The position numbers and the translations under genes are program-made. A DNA stretch of 64,000 nt from Chloranthus sessilifolius (lineage: Eukaryota > Streptophyta > Magnoliopsida > Chloranthales > Chloranthaceae), in NCBI GenBank assembly GCA_021018995.1, contig CM037588.1, positions 137,761,725 to 137,825,724 on the forward strand, in the 5' to 3' direction. The notes below the pieces were generated by a model. The model was not told the DNA's origin. It saw only the letters and a list, made by a program, of their open reading frames with translations, and ran no database searches. Of the stretch, positions 54,859 to 64,000 are shown in pieces; position 1 is the first letter of the stretch, and each line of letters starts with the position of its first letter.

Positions 54859-55541
54859 TGTTGAATATTTTAAAAGTTTTAAAAAATAAGCTTTTGAAAT
54901 TGAGATTTGTCCCACATCGTGTAAACTCTTTTTTGAGTTTGGCTTATATATCTTTGTCTTGGCTCAAGGCTTGTAGCCTTCACCCAGGGGGCACCGAATT
55001 TTGTAGCTTCCACCGCCATGCAACCCATCACCATACACGATGTGAGCCAATCGAGTCGGTGGACGGGCACGCGCGCAGTATGTGTATGTAATTAAACTTT
55101 TGAATAAGTGTATAACCGCCCATTTGAATTTTAAACGGATATGTCTTATCCGACCGTTTCAGTTATATGCTACGGATATGCCCGTTCGGTTACACCTGTT
55201 TTATCTATAAAAGGGCTCCAAGACCCCTCATTTGCAAACAACATATTTTTGCAAATTTCTTCTCCGCGATTTTAAGCTTTCTCCTTCTCAGAGTTCCGCT
55301 TTAGTTTTTTGGTGTTCTGGTTGCGTGATCAGATTCACTAATCTGATCACACGGATACGCTGCCGGTTCGTTGTATCCTGGAACCGATTTGCCGGTAACC
55401 TATTGGTGACCACTAGATCATAGTGGTAGGGGCAAATCTCTATTTAAAGACAACGATATTTAACGTGCCTCGAACCGGATCAGCGTATATTTTAATTCCG
55501 ATCTTTATCTTCTTTTGCAACCCGAACCTATTGTTCTAACA
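54859..55541 (+). repeat. 5' LTR of the copia element
   Basis: TGTTGAATATTTTAAAAG ... CCTATTGTTCTAACA, 683 bp. It shares CCCACATCGTGTAAACTC, CACCCAGGGGGCACCGAA, the TATA region and GGTGACCACTAGATCATAGT with the 3' LTR. It differs from that LTR over a GC-rich block at about 55020-55085. Confidence 0.95.
55206..55212 (+). promoter_or_regulatory. LTR TATA box (TATAAAA)
   Basis: CTATAAAAGGGCTCCAAGAC, conserved in all three LTRs of the family. Transcription of the element RNA would start some 30 bp downstream, near CCCCTCATTTGC. Confidence 0.7.
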
Positions 55542-55558
55542 ATTTTAAACCGAGATTT

Positions 55559-58500
55559 ATGGCTCATATTCTGTTCTCCACTTCTGCTCTAGTGAATAAT
55601 AAGATTCATCCAGAGCTGCCTAACAACATCCACAAGTTAGACAGTTTTGATGGTTCGAATTTCAAACAGTGGTAACAGAAATTGCATTTTCTGTTAACCA
55701 CACTAAAAGTTGTATACGTTATCACAACTCCGTGTCCGACTATTACCGAATCATCCATCCTCGCTGAAGGCCATAAAAAGCAGAAATGAGACGATGACGA
55801 CTATATTTGCAAAGGCTACATTTTGAATGCATTGTCGGATTCTTTGTTCGACGTCTACCGCACTTACGACACTTCAAAGGAACTCTGGGATGCACTCGAG
55901 AAGAAATACAAAACTGAAGATGCAGGGTATAATTCTTATATTATCAGTCAATTTTTTAATTTTACGATGGTTGATGATAAACCTATTCTTAGCCAAGTTC
56001 ATGATTTTCAAGTTATTATTAATTATATGGTTGCTAATGGTTCTCATTTTGATGAGGATTTTCTGGTTGGTGCGGTAATCGCCAAGTTGCCTCCATCATT
56101 GAAAGATTACCGAAAAATCCTTAAGCATAATAATGAGAAGATTTCTATGAAAGATCTTCTCCTTCATTTACGTATTGAAGAAGAATCCCGAGTTAGGGAC
56201 AAAACAGAAAATCACATTGATATGAGATCAAAAGCACACTTGGTTGAGTCTAAGGTTGTTAATGGACCGTCCAAGAAGAGGAAGAGAAGATATTCTCATT
56301 CTAAGGAAAATAAGAAATTCGCCAAGGAGAATAAGACCATGGTACCGAAGAATGGTGGTTGCTATCACTATGGGAAACCCGGACATTTCAAACGGGATTG
56401 TCGCCTCTTCAAGAAGTTGAAGAATCAAGCGAATGCAGTGGAAGTGAAAAACAACTTCGTAGCCGTTCTTTCGGAAGTCAATCTGGTTGGTGACATCAAT
56501 GAATGGTGGATCGACACTGGTGCCACAAAACAAGTGTGTAATAATCGTGACATGTTTGTGACTTATGACAAAGCTGATGATGATCAAGATCTCTTCATGA
56601 GAAACTCATCTACGACAAAGATTATAGGACGTGGAAAAGTGAAATTAAATTTCACATCCGGAAAAGTCGTTACACTTACTGATGTGTTCCATGTACCCGA
56701 TATCCACAAGAATCTTGTTTCGGGTGGTTTATTGATTAAACATGATTTTAAACTTGTATTTGAATCAGATAAGTTTATCTTATCCAAAAATGGTGAATTT
56801 GTTGGAAAAGAATATGCCATGGGAGGCATGTTCAAACTCAATGTAACTGATCCTATCAATAAAATCTCATCTTCTTCTTACTTGGTCTCTGTTTCTAATT
56901 TATGGCATGATAGATTAGGACATATAAATTATAGGTCTATGAAATGTATGGGTAACTTAAATTTAATTCCAAAACATGAATCTTTTGCTAGTAGTGCTTG
57001 TAGTATATGTGCTAAGACTAAAATTACTAGAAAACTTTTTCCTAGTATTATTAGAAATTCATGTTTATTAGATTTAATACACAGTGGTATTTGTGATTTA
57101 AATAATGTTCCTACTAAAGGAGGAAAACGATATTTTATTACTTTTATAGATGATTTTTCAAAATATGCTCATATATATTTATTAAATACTAAAAATGAGG
57201 CTTTTGAAAAATTTAAGGTTTATAAAGCTTTAGTAAAAAATCAATTAAATAAAAGAATAAAAGTCATTAGATCTAATCGGGGTGGAGAATACATGTCAAA
57301 TGAATTCTCCGATTTCTGTGAAATTTATGAAATTCGTCATGAGGTGACGGCTCCTTATACGCTACAACAAAACGGAGTTACCGAGAGAAAAAATAGAACA
57401 TTAGTAGAAATAACTAATGCATTAATAGTTAACGCTAATTCCGATAAAAATTTATGGGGTGAAACTTTATTAACTGCTACTCATATTTTGAATAGAATTT
57501 CACATAAGAAAAGTTTAATTACACCTTATGAACTTTGGAAGAATCGAAAACCTAGTTTAGCCTATTTTAAAGTGTGGGGGTGTAGGGCACTTGTTAGATT
57601 AGTATATCCTAAAAAACCTAAGATAAGGATTAGATCTATTGAGTGTGCATTTATTGGCTATGCACAAAATAGTAAAGCTTATAGATTTCTAGTTATGAAA
57701 TCTAATGATAACATCGATAAAAATACTATAATAGAATCTAGAGATCCTATATTCTATGAATCTAAGTTCACTACTCTAATTAATAAATTAAATATTGAAG
57801 GTAAATCTTATGAAGATGAAAAATCTTCTAAATCTAAAGAAGTTATTGAATCTTCAAGTGATGAAGAGGTCATCATTGAACCTCGACGAAGTAAACGTCA
57901 ACGATTTGAAACTAGTCTTTCAAAAGACTATTATATCTATTTGATTGAAGGAAATAAGACCAAAAGTACTAAGAAACATTTGTGTCTAAATGTAGACGAT
58001 GATCCTATCACTTTTAACGACGCAATGAAATCTAGAGATAATGTTTTTTGGAAAGAAGCTATTAATGATTAAATTGATTCAATAATGGGAAACAAAACAT
58101 GAAAATTAGTAGACTAACCAGAAGATCTAAACCCATAGGATGTAGATGGATATTTAAAAGAAAACTTAGAACAGATAGAACTATAGAAAAATTTAAGGCA
58201 CGATTGGTTGTCAAAGGATATAGACAAAAGGAAGGTGTTGATTATTTTGACACCTACGCACCCGTTGCTAGAATTTCAACTATAAGACTTCTAATTGCCT
58301 TAGCTTCTATACATAAGTTACAAATCCATCAAATGGATGTTAAAATCACTTTTTTAAATGGTGATTTAAAAGAAGAGGTCTATATGGAACAATCAGAAGG
58401 ATTTTCTTCTACCTGGACAAGAAAAGAAAGTCTGTAAACTTATTAAATCTCTATATGGGCTCAAACAAGCACCAAAACAGTGGCATGAAAAGTTTGATAA

Positions 58501-59536
58501 TACTATTACCAATTTTGGATTCAAAACTAATGAAGCCGACAAATGTATGTATTATAAATTTTCTCATAATAATGGCATTATTATATGTCTTTATGTAGAT
58601 GATTTACTTATTTTTGAAACTAATTTAGAAGTTATTTTAGAAACTAAAAATTTCTTAAGTTCATCTTTTAACATGAAAGACATGGGTCAGGCAGATATAA
58701 TTTTGGGAATCAAAATTATAAGAAATGAAAATACATTAACTTTAACTCAATCTCATTATGTTGAAAAGATTTTGAAAAGATTTAATTATTTTGATTTGAA
58801 ATCTGCCAATACACCTTTAGATATTAATCTTAAATTGACTAAAAATGATGGACGATGTGTGCAATGTAGAATCGTAGGGTTATTGGTAGCTTTATGTATG
58901 CAATGCATTGTACAACAGGACATCGCATTTAGTAGATTTACAAGTAACCCTAGTTCTGTTCATTGGAATGTCATTTCGCATGTTTTTAGATATTTAAATG
59001 GTACTATTAATTATGGTTTACAATTTTCTGGATATCCTCACGTTTTAGAAGGATATAGCGATGCAAGTTGGATATCTGGTTCAGAAGAATCAAAGTCTAC
59101 AAGTGGATGGATATTCACTTTTGGAGGTGCTGCGATCTCATGGGGATCAAAGAAGCAGACTTGCATCACACATTTCACTATGGAATCAAAATTCATTGCC
59201 TTAGCGGCAAGTGGAAAAGAAGCAGAATGGTTACGAAATTTACTACTAGAAATTCTAATTATGATTAAACCATTGCCACCTATCTCTATACATTATGATA
59301 GTGAAGCAACACTATCAAAGGCTTATAGTTAAACATATAATGGAAAAAATAGACACATTGGTCTAAGACATAGCTATGTAAAATAATTACTTAGAGATGG
59401 AGTAATTTCAGTAATTGGGGTCAGGTCTGCAGAAAACCTGGCGGATCCGTTTACTAAAAGCCTTGACAGAGATGAGATTAATAAAACTTCAATCGGAATG
59501 GGTTTAAAGTCATTAAACCTAAACAGCCACTTATAA
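55559..59536 (+). pseudogene. Copia gag-pol polyprotein, inactivated
   Basis: Starts ATG 55559 and ends TAA 59534. Breaks: TAA 55673, TGA 55787, TAA 58070, TGA 58100, TAA 58115 with a frameshift near 58115-58120, a second frameshift near 58400, TAA 59330 and TAA at codon 59399. Open stretch 55823-58072. Gag is followed by a zinc knuckle (56360-56401) reading CYHYGKPGHFKRDC, where the second Cys is Tyr. The protease DTGA is at 56513. Then come LWHDRLGH, and an integrase whose first two acidic residues are altered: HSGICDL (GGT 57086) and IRSNRGGEY (AAT 57275). The Glu is kept (57383). RT has QMDVK and YVDD (58592-58603); RNase H has SDASW, MESKF and HYDSE. Tail to LTR about 610 bp. Confidence 0.9.
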
Positions 59537-60145
59537 TGGGAACCCTACATAATATTTGTTTAATCAATGTTTAGGTTCAAAGGGAAAAACAAGTCGTAAA
59601 TCCATGGCAGCTGAAGGACACTACATTGATGAGAAATAAATCTCATATACATCACAGGAAGGGTAGTGTTTCACCTGTAATGGATAAGGGGAGGTAGAGC
59701 ATTGCTCTTAACAGTCCTATAACACTATGTGTTGAGATGTTATAGTTACAGGGACATCTCTTATAGGTCTGCCTATATGAGTGTGAAGGTGGAGCCGCTT
59801 TCAATGACACTTGGCTTTATCTCATAAACACTTACGAAAATCAGGGTACTAGCATAGGGCCTAAATGTGCTAACCTTTTATTGAACACCAAAATATGTGA
59901 AATATGTGTGTGAAATAATTTCGATTTGTCATATAGGATCGTTAGTTTAAGACTTAGTTTCACTAAAAATCTTGATAAATTTTAAATTATTTTCACTAAA
60001 GTGAAAATTCAAGTCTGTAAGACATTTTTATTTATGCACATTTTCTAGCGTTGCTCTATTTCAAATCTTTAAAATAATGGGGGATTGTTTATTTTTTTAA
60101 GAAAAGTTTTTAATTTTATTTTAAATCTTTAAAATAGTAGGGGAT
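59537..60145 (+). other. 3' untranslated region of the copia element with a duplicated PPT
   Basis: Non-coding. AATCTTTAAAATAATGGGGG followed by ATTGTT at 60065-60090, and AATCTTTAAAATAGTAGGGG followed by ATTGTTGG at 60125-60151, are two copies of the polypurine tract and LTR junction. The second one primes at the true LTR. The first is followed by a T/A-rich stretch that resembles a degraded LTR start. Confidence 0.7.
60132..60145 (+). other. Polypurine tract
   Basis: AAATAGTAGGGGAT directly before the 3' LTR TGTTGGATATT (60146). Confidence 0.75.
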
Positions 60146-60838
60146 TGTTGGATATTTTAAAGGTTTTAAAAAATAAGCTTTTGAAATTGGGATTTGTCCC
60201 ACATCGTGTAAACTCTTTTGTGGGTTTGGCTTATATATCTTTGTCTTGGCTCAAGGCTTATAGCCTTTACCCAGGGGGCACCGAATTTTGTAGCTTCCAT
60301 CGCCATGCAACCCATCGGCCACACGAGCCGCGCTGAAGCACGAGGCCGAGTGGGCTCGGAAAACTTTTGAATAAATGTGTAACCGCCCATTTGAATTTTA
60401 AACGGATATATCTTATCCGACCGTTTAGTTATATGCTACGGATATGTCCGTTCGGTTACACCTGTTTTACGGATATGTTCGATTGGTTACACCTGTTTTA
60501 TCTATAAAAGGGCCCCAAGACCCCTCATTTGCAAACAACATATTTTCGCAAATTTCTTCTCCGCGACTTTAAGCTTTCTCCTTCTCAGAGTTCCGCTTTA
60601 GTTTTTTGGTGTTCTGGTTGCGTGATCAGATTCACCAAATCTGATTACACGGATACGCTGCCGGTTCGTTGCATCCTGGAACCGATTTGCCGGTAACCTA
60701 TTGGTGACCACTAGATCATAGTGGTAGGGGCAAATCTCAGTTTAAAGACAACGATATTTAACGTGCTTTGAACCGGATCAGCGTATATTTTAATTAGATA
60801 TTTATCTTCTTTTGCAACCCGAACCTATTGTTCTAACA
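60146..60838 (+). repeat. 3' LTR of the copia element
   Basis: TGTTGGATATTTTAAAGG ... CCTATTGTTCTAACA, 693 bp. TATAAAA at 60503-60509. It carries a ~32-bp tandem duplication just upstream of the TATA box (CGGATATGTCCGTTCGGTTA / CGGATATGTTCGATTGGTTA, 60439-60500) that the 5' LTR lacks, and a different GC-rich block (60315-60360). Confidence 0.95.
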
Positions 60839-61091
60839 ACTGGTTCAATAGCGATCAAATCGTGGTTGAACTGTGACGTTATTATACAATTGATTATTTA
60901 AAATTAATTTTTTAAAACTGGACCCGAATCCAAATCGTAAAAGAGACTGATTTGGTTCATGTTGGTTCAACTATAGTCAGACTTGGCGTTTGAACAGTAA
61001 TGTAATTAATAAAATTAATTAAAAATATAAATAATATAAATTAATATATATATATATATATATAAAATATAATAAATAAATTAAGAATTGT

Positions 61092-61473
61092 GTAGCGTTA
61101 TTTACACTTGTTAAACCTGCGAAAAGCACATGCATTTCCACCAGAAAAATCTATTGATTGCCTGAAATTAAACGATGGAGTTCATTTTTCTTCGTATCTT
61201 CCATACGATAGATCTTGAGACCATGGCACACCAAAAAGTGATCATTCGATAGGTACCCTTTTTGTAACCTATCTCAATCACTTTGAGGGATTGTGTGATG
61301 TGGAATCAAGATCTGGCCGTTTGATAGGTGCATCATGATCTCAAGATCTATTGTGTGTGGAAGATTGAGACGAACAATGATCCATGTTGTTTGATTCAAG
61401 GCAGTCAACTACCTCTTTTATGGTAGAAATGCATGTGTGGTTCACAAGTTTAAGAGTTGTAAATAACACTATC
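61092..61473. mobile_element. P-family foldback element with ~50-bp terminal repeats
   Basis: Left end GTAGCGTTATTTACACTTGT with GCACATGCATTTCCACC; complement of the right end ATAGTGTTATTTACAACTCT with CACACATGCATTTCTACC. Inside, CGATAGATCTTGAGACCATG (61212-61231) faces CATGATCTCAAGATCTATTG (61335-61354). Structure resembles Mutator-type MITEs; the flanking 9-mers do not match. Non-coding. Confidence 0.7.
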
Positions 61474-61734
61474 CAAAAGAATGAATGAAGAATACGATGA
61501 GCATGAGCGGAAGAGATTGGATACCTTATTGGCGGAGAAGATGGGGCTGGGCTGCTGCTTTTCTTAGCTTATGATGATTAGATAATGAGAGGAGGAAGAA
61601 GGGACAATTGTTGCTAGATATTAGGGAAGGTAGTAGGCACCCTTATAGCGTTTTCACTTGAGAACATGGCCCAATCCAATATTTTTTATTTTAATACCCA
61701 ATGATTATATACCATCAATGACACAAGATGTAAG

Positions 61735-62175
61735 TAATACACACCGTTAAAATGATAGATCATAAATTGCAACGTAACATGCCCGAAAATAACATTTTTT
61801 TGAGAGTTTTAAACCATCAGATCTATGTAGTACTCCACTACCGACCATTATGCTTAGTTTCAATGGCTGGTATTAAAGATCGATAATTGGATGATTCAGA
61901 TTCACTTATAGACATGATTCTTTGGGTAAAATAGTTTCTATTGATAGATTGCCAGCTGGGCAATTTTGATTGATCACAAATGGGTCCTACGTATAACAAC
62001 TGCAAACCACAATGACTCAACGGTGTGAGATGAAAATTTTAAAAGTTAATGGTGTGAAGATCGTTAATGGATACTCTTTATCCGATTGTTTAGCGATTTT
62101 TTGGGCCTCAAATCGCTTCACATTCCGTTATGGGTAATCTGTACCTGATTTTTTAGGCACTAAACATTGTAATTT
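61735..62175 (+). repeat. Dispersed repeat family R, copy 3
   Basis: Shares AATGGCTGGTATTAAAG, GATTCACTTATAGACATGAT, TTGATAGATTGCCAGC and ACTCAACGGTGTGAGATGAA with 2620-3060 and the complement of 9520-9880. Minus-strand open frame 62020-61838 is inside it and not a gene. Confidence 0.6.
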
Positions 62176-62199
62176 GTAATTGTATTACTATTAAGAAGA

Positions 62200-62375
62200 G
62201 TCAGTTTGACAGCCCAGTCCAGTTCGAACGGTTCACCGGTTAAATGGACTCTTAAACGGTTTACTACAGCTCACAATGACAACCAGCATCGACAACCAGA
62301 CCGAACCTTATCTTCTGCGGATTCTGGTAAAAACCGATGGAACCAGCCGGTCCGGTATTAAAAACATTGGTCTCG
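62200..62375. repeat. GGTCCGACC-type repeat (family G)
   Basis: CCCAGTCCAGTTCGAACGGT, GTTCACCGGTTAAATGGACT, CAGACCGAACC and CCAGCCGGTCCGGTATTAAA: same words in both orientations as 54408-54858. Ends not resolved. Confidence 0.5.
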
Positions 62376-62774
62376 CCAAACTTTGTTTTTTTGTCGGAGG
62401 AATTAGACGCTTCACCGAAAAAATTGCTCAGTTCACCTGATGGAATAAAAAGATGAAGCTAATAGTCGAACGTGAGAATTGTAGTGAAGACTTTGATATC
62501 ATTGGATTTGTGCCATGTGGCAAATCGTCTAAACTATCTCATTAGACAATTATAATGAAAAAATCTTTGAGGTCAAAGTTTAGTATAAAAAGTGATCTCT
62601 ATTATATGACTGAATACAGGTAAATACCACCATTTGATTTAATGATTAATTCTGAGAAATCAGATGATAAATATCATGTTTTTGTTTAAAAGATTTCGAC
62701 ATCATGGTCTCTACACTAGACAACTTAGATGGGGTTTCATGTATTTGAAATCTCAATAATAATAAAATCTTGAG

Positions 62775-63176
62775 TACCTCTGATGGCACCCACACGTTTT
62801 CTGAAAAGCGCCTAAGTCCTAGACCCCTTAATAACCATTAATTTCTTATGATCAGATGATGGTAATTTTTTTCTCCCAAATATTCACACCATGAATCTTG
62901 AGACCGTGGTGCACTTATTTGACGGTCAATTTTTGTTTCCAAAAATGGCTCTTCAATCATATGACACACATCTCTCTCAACCGTAATTCTAGGGTCATTT
63001 TTTGAGGATTTGCAACACCTAGAATGTAAAACTGACTGTTTGATAGGTATGCATCGTGCGCAATGATCTCAAGATCCATTATATAGAATATTAGAGTGAA
63101 ATACGATTTCCATCATCTGATTTGAAGCAATCTAACGGCTTTAAAGGAGTTTGGAATGTGGGCACTATCAGAGGTA
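62775..63176. mobile_element. P-family foldback element, 402 bp
   Basis: Ends TACCTCTGATGGCACCCACA and TACCTCTGATAGTGCCCACA (complement of the right) are 20-bp inverted repeats with three mismatches. Inside, CAGATGATGGTAATTTTT and CCATGAATCTTGAGACC face ATGATCTCAAGATCCATTAT and GATTTCCATCATCTGATT. If TA is the duplicated target the inner end is CCTCTGATGG. Related to 32268-32575. Confidence 0.75.
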
Positions 63177-63279
63177 TACTAAAGTCTTTCTTCCTAATCA
63201 TGTGCCACGGTAACAAATATAGTGTGCAAGTTGTAGCTCGCATAAGAAAATTGAGAATTTATTAGTTATTAACGGAACC

Positions 63280-63350
63280 GAATCGACTAGCTCCTAGTTT
63301 TGATGAACGGGCCGGACCGGCCTGTCCGGTCGGGTTTTAAATCATTGAGA
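63280..63350. repeat. GGTCCGACC-type repeat (family G), short copy
   Basis: GAACGGGCCGGACCGGCCTG followed by TCCGGTCGGGTTTTAAATCA: a GC palindrome with the GGTTTTAAATCA edge seen in other copies. Confidence 0.5.
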
Positions 63351-63419
63351 TTTCTGAAGAGCGCTATGCGCATCGACGCTTATGCGCATTTTAGCTACGT
63401 GTATAAGCCTGCCACGTCT

Positions 63420-64000
63420 GTCAGGTGAGTTAGAAGGTAAGATTAAGGCTTTTATTTAACGCTTTTCTTTGGTTGGATGCTACTCTACTACTACGCATTG
63501 CATTTTGCCTGGTTTCTGAGCTTCGCTTCTGCTGATCACCAAACCTATAAATCTTTTTATATATAATAAAATCTAAAGGGTTTTGAAGATCCCTTAATGC
63601 CAGATCTGAAAGGAGATCTCTAATTTGGATCTCGCTTGGTCATTTTTAGAGAAGAGCTGAAGAGAGATTTCCATGGCGGATCTCTGAGTTTGGGAGCTAG
63701 GGTACTGAGATTTGGCTTGTTCATTTGGATTTTCTCTCGTTTGATTATTTTGAACTAGTTTTGAAGAATCTTCTAATTTTTTTTTTTTTTTTTTTTTCTT
63801 TTTAACTGCAAGTTGTTTGCTTTTAAAGGAAATGCGAGTTTCATGACGGATGATTGCTGGTTTTCGTTACAGCATTTTGTTAAAAATGAAAATTTTTCAT
63901 GGTTTACGTTTGAGATTTGAAAATATTTGATGGTTTTCTCTCTGGAAGTTCGCTTCTTTAAAGGAATTTGAAGGTAAAATGGCGGATCTCTGCAAATTTT
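63420..64000 (+). promoter_or_regulatory. Possible promoter / 5' leader of a host gene running off the right edge
   Basis: Free of recognisable repeats except T runs. It has a donor-like CAGGTGAGT (63420-63428), a TATA-like CTATAAATC (TATAAAT 63546-63552), and pyrimidine/purine mixed leader-like sequence. An acceptor-like TTCGTTACAG ends at about 63872. ATGGCGGATCTCTG occurs twice: at 63673, where it stops after four codons (MADL, TGA), and at 63979, where it stays open to the edge (MADLCKF). AAGGTAAAATGG at 63971 could also be a splice donor, so the second ATG may be intronic. This is a suggestion only; no protein family can be assigned from seven codons. Confidence 0.3.
63777..63797. repeat. 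Homopolymer T run (about 21)
   Basis: Uninterrupted T tract in the putative leader/intron region. Confidence 0.9.

Larger units (their letters stand above)
54859..60838 (+). mobile_element. Full-length Ty1/copia element, 5.98 kb
   Basis: LTRs 54859-55541 and 60146-60838, a single degraded gag-pol frame between, a PPT before the 3' LTR, and a perfect 5-bp target duplication ACTGG (54854-54858 and 60839-60843). Domain order gag, protease, integrase, RT, RNase H is copia-type. Stops, frameshifts and LTR divergence show it is an old, inactive copy. The leader carries no TGG-type primer binding site. Confidence 0.95.

Overview
The window is nuclear DNA of a flowering plant, gene-poor and packed with transposable elements. 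Evidence for this is the density and kind of repeats: plant Ty1/copia elements with several lineages of gag-pol, Ty3/gypsy-type LTRs, a Tat/Athila-type gag with the PBS TGGCGCCGTTGC, plant L1 LINE remnants, and CACTA, PIF/Harbinger, Mutator-like and hAT-like MITEs. Sequence outside the elements is AT-rich with microsatellites. I cannot name the species. No intact host gene is visible; the best candidate is a promoter/5' leader running off the right edge (from about 63440). No tRNA, rRNA or CRISPR locus was found.

Layout. 1-814: the 5' end (gag start plus LTR) of a copia element on the minus strand, same family as the complete element at 54859-60838. 815-17600: old host-like DNA with many small non-autonomous elements (hAT-like at 2313, 4067 and 8097; CACTA at 10418; Tourist-like at 11173; palindromic arrays at 6525, 12446 and 15930), a degenerate gypsy-like LTR (6460-7520), a 5'-truncated LINE (14358-14970) and an unrecognised broken coding remnant (16628-17603). 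18177-25733: a structurally complete 7.6-kb LTR element on the minus strand that keeps a Tat/Athila-like gag but shows no pol, so it is a TR-GAG-like non-autonomous element. 26000-28200: a broken LINE ORF1/DUF4283-like coding region containing a hAT-like MITE and cut by a 3.0-kb solo LTR (28226-31221). 31875-39103: a MITE-rich stretch with exact or near-exact target duplications.

39439-53428 is a 14-kb nest. Its core is a Tork/Tnt1-like copia element on the minus strand arranged LTR-internal-LTR-internal-LTR, the middle LTR being shared. It has been entered by four large gypsy-type LTR units (40026-42576 in inverse orientation to 44114-46572; 48194-49979; 50332-51830), three of them with target duplications. 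It also contains an inverted gag-protease duplication centred near 43405. 54859-60838 is a full copia element with a 5-bp target duplication (ACTGG) and a gag-pol destroyed by stops, frameshifts and two integrase active-site substitutions. 61000-63350 returns to MITE-type repeats.

The region records layered insertions: an old copia framework, then solo LTRs, with MITEs inserted into one another. It was trimmed by LTR-LTR recombination (solo LTRs, shared middle LTR) and internal deletion. The most unusual signals are the blocks of palindromic TCGAT(N)ATCGA motifs carried inside at least three gypsy-type LTR types, and the three-LTR tandem copia.
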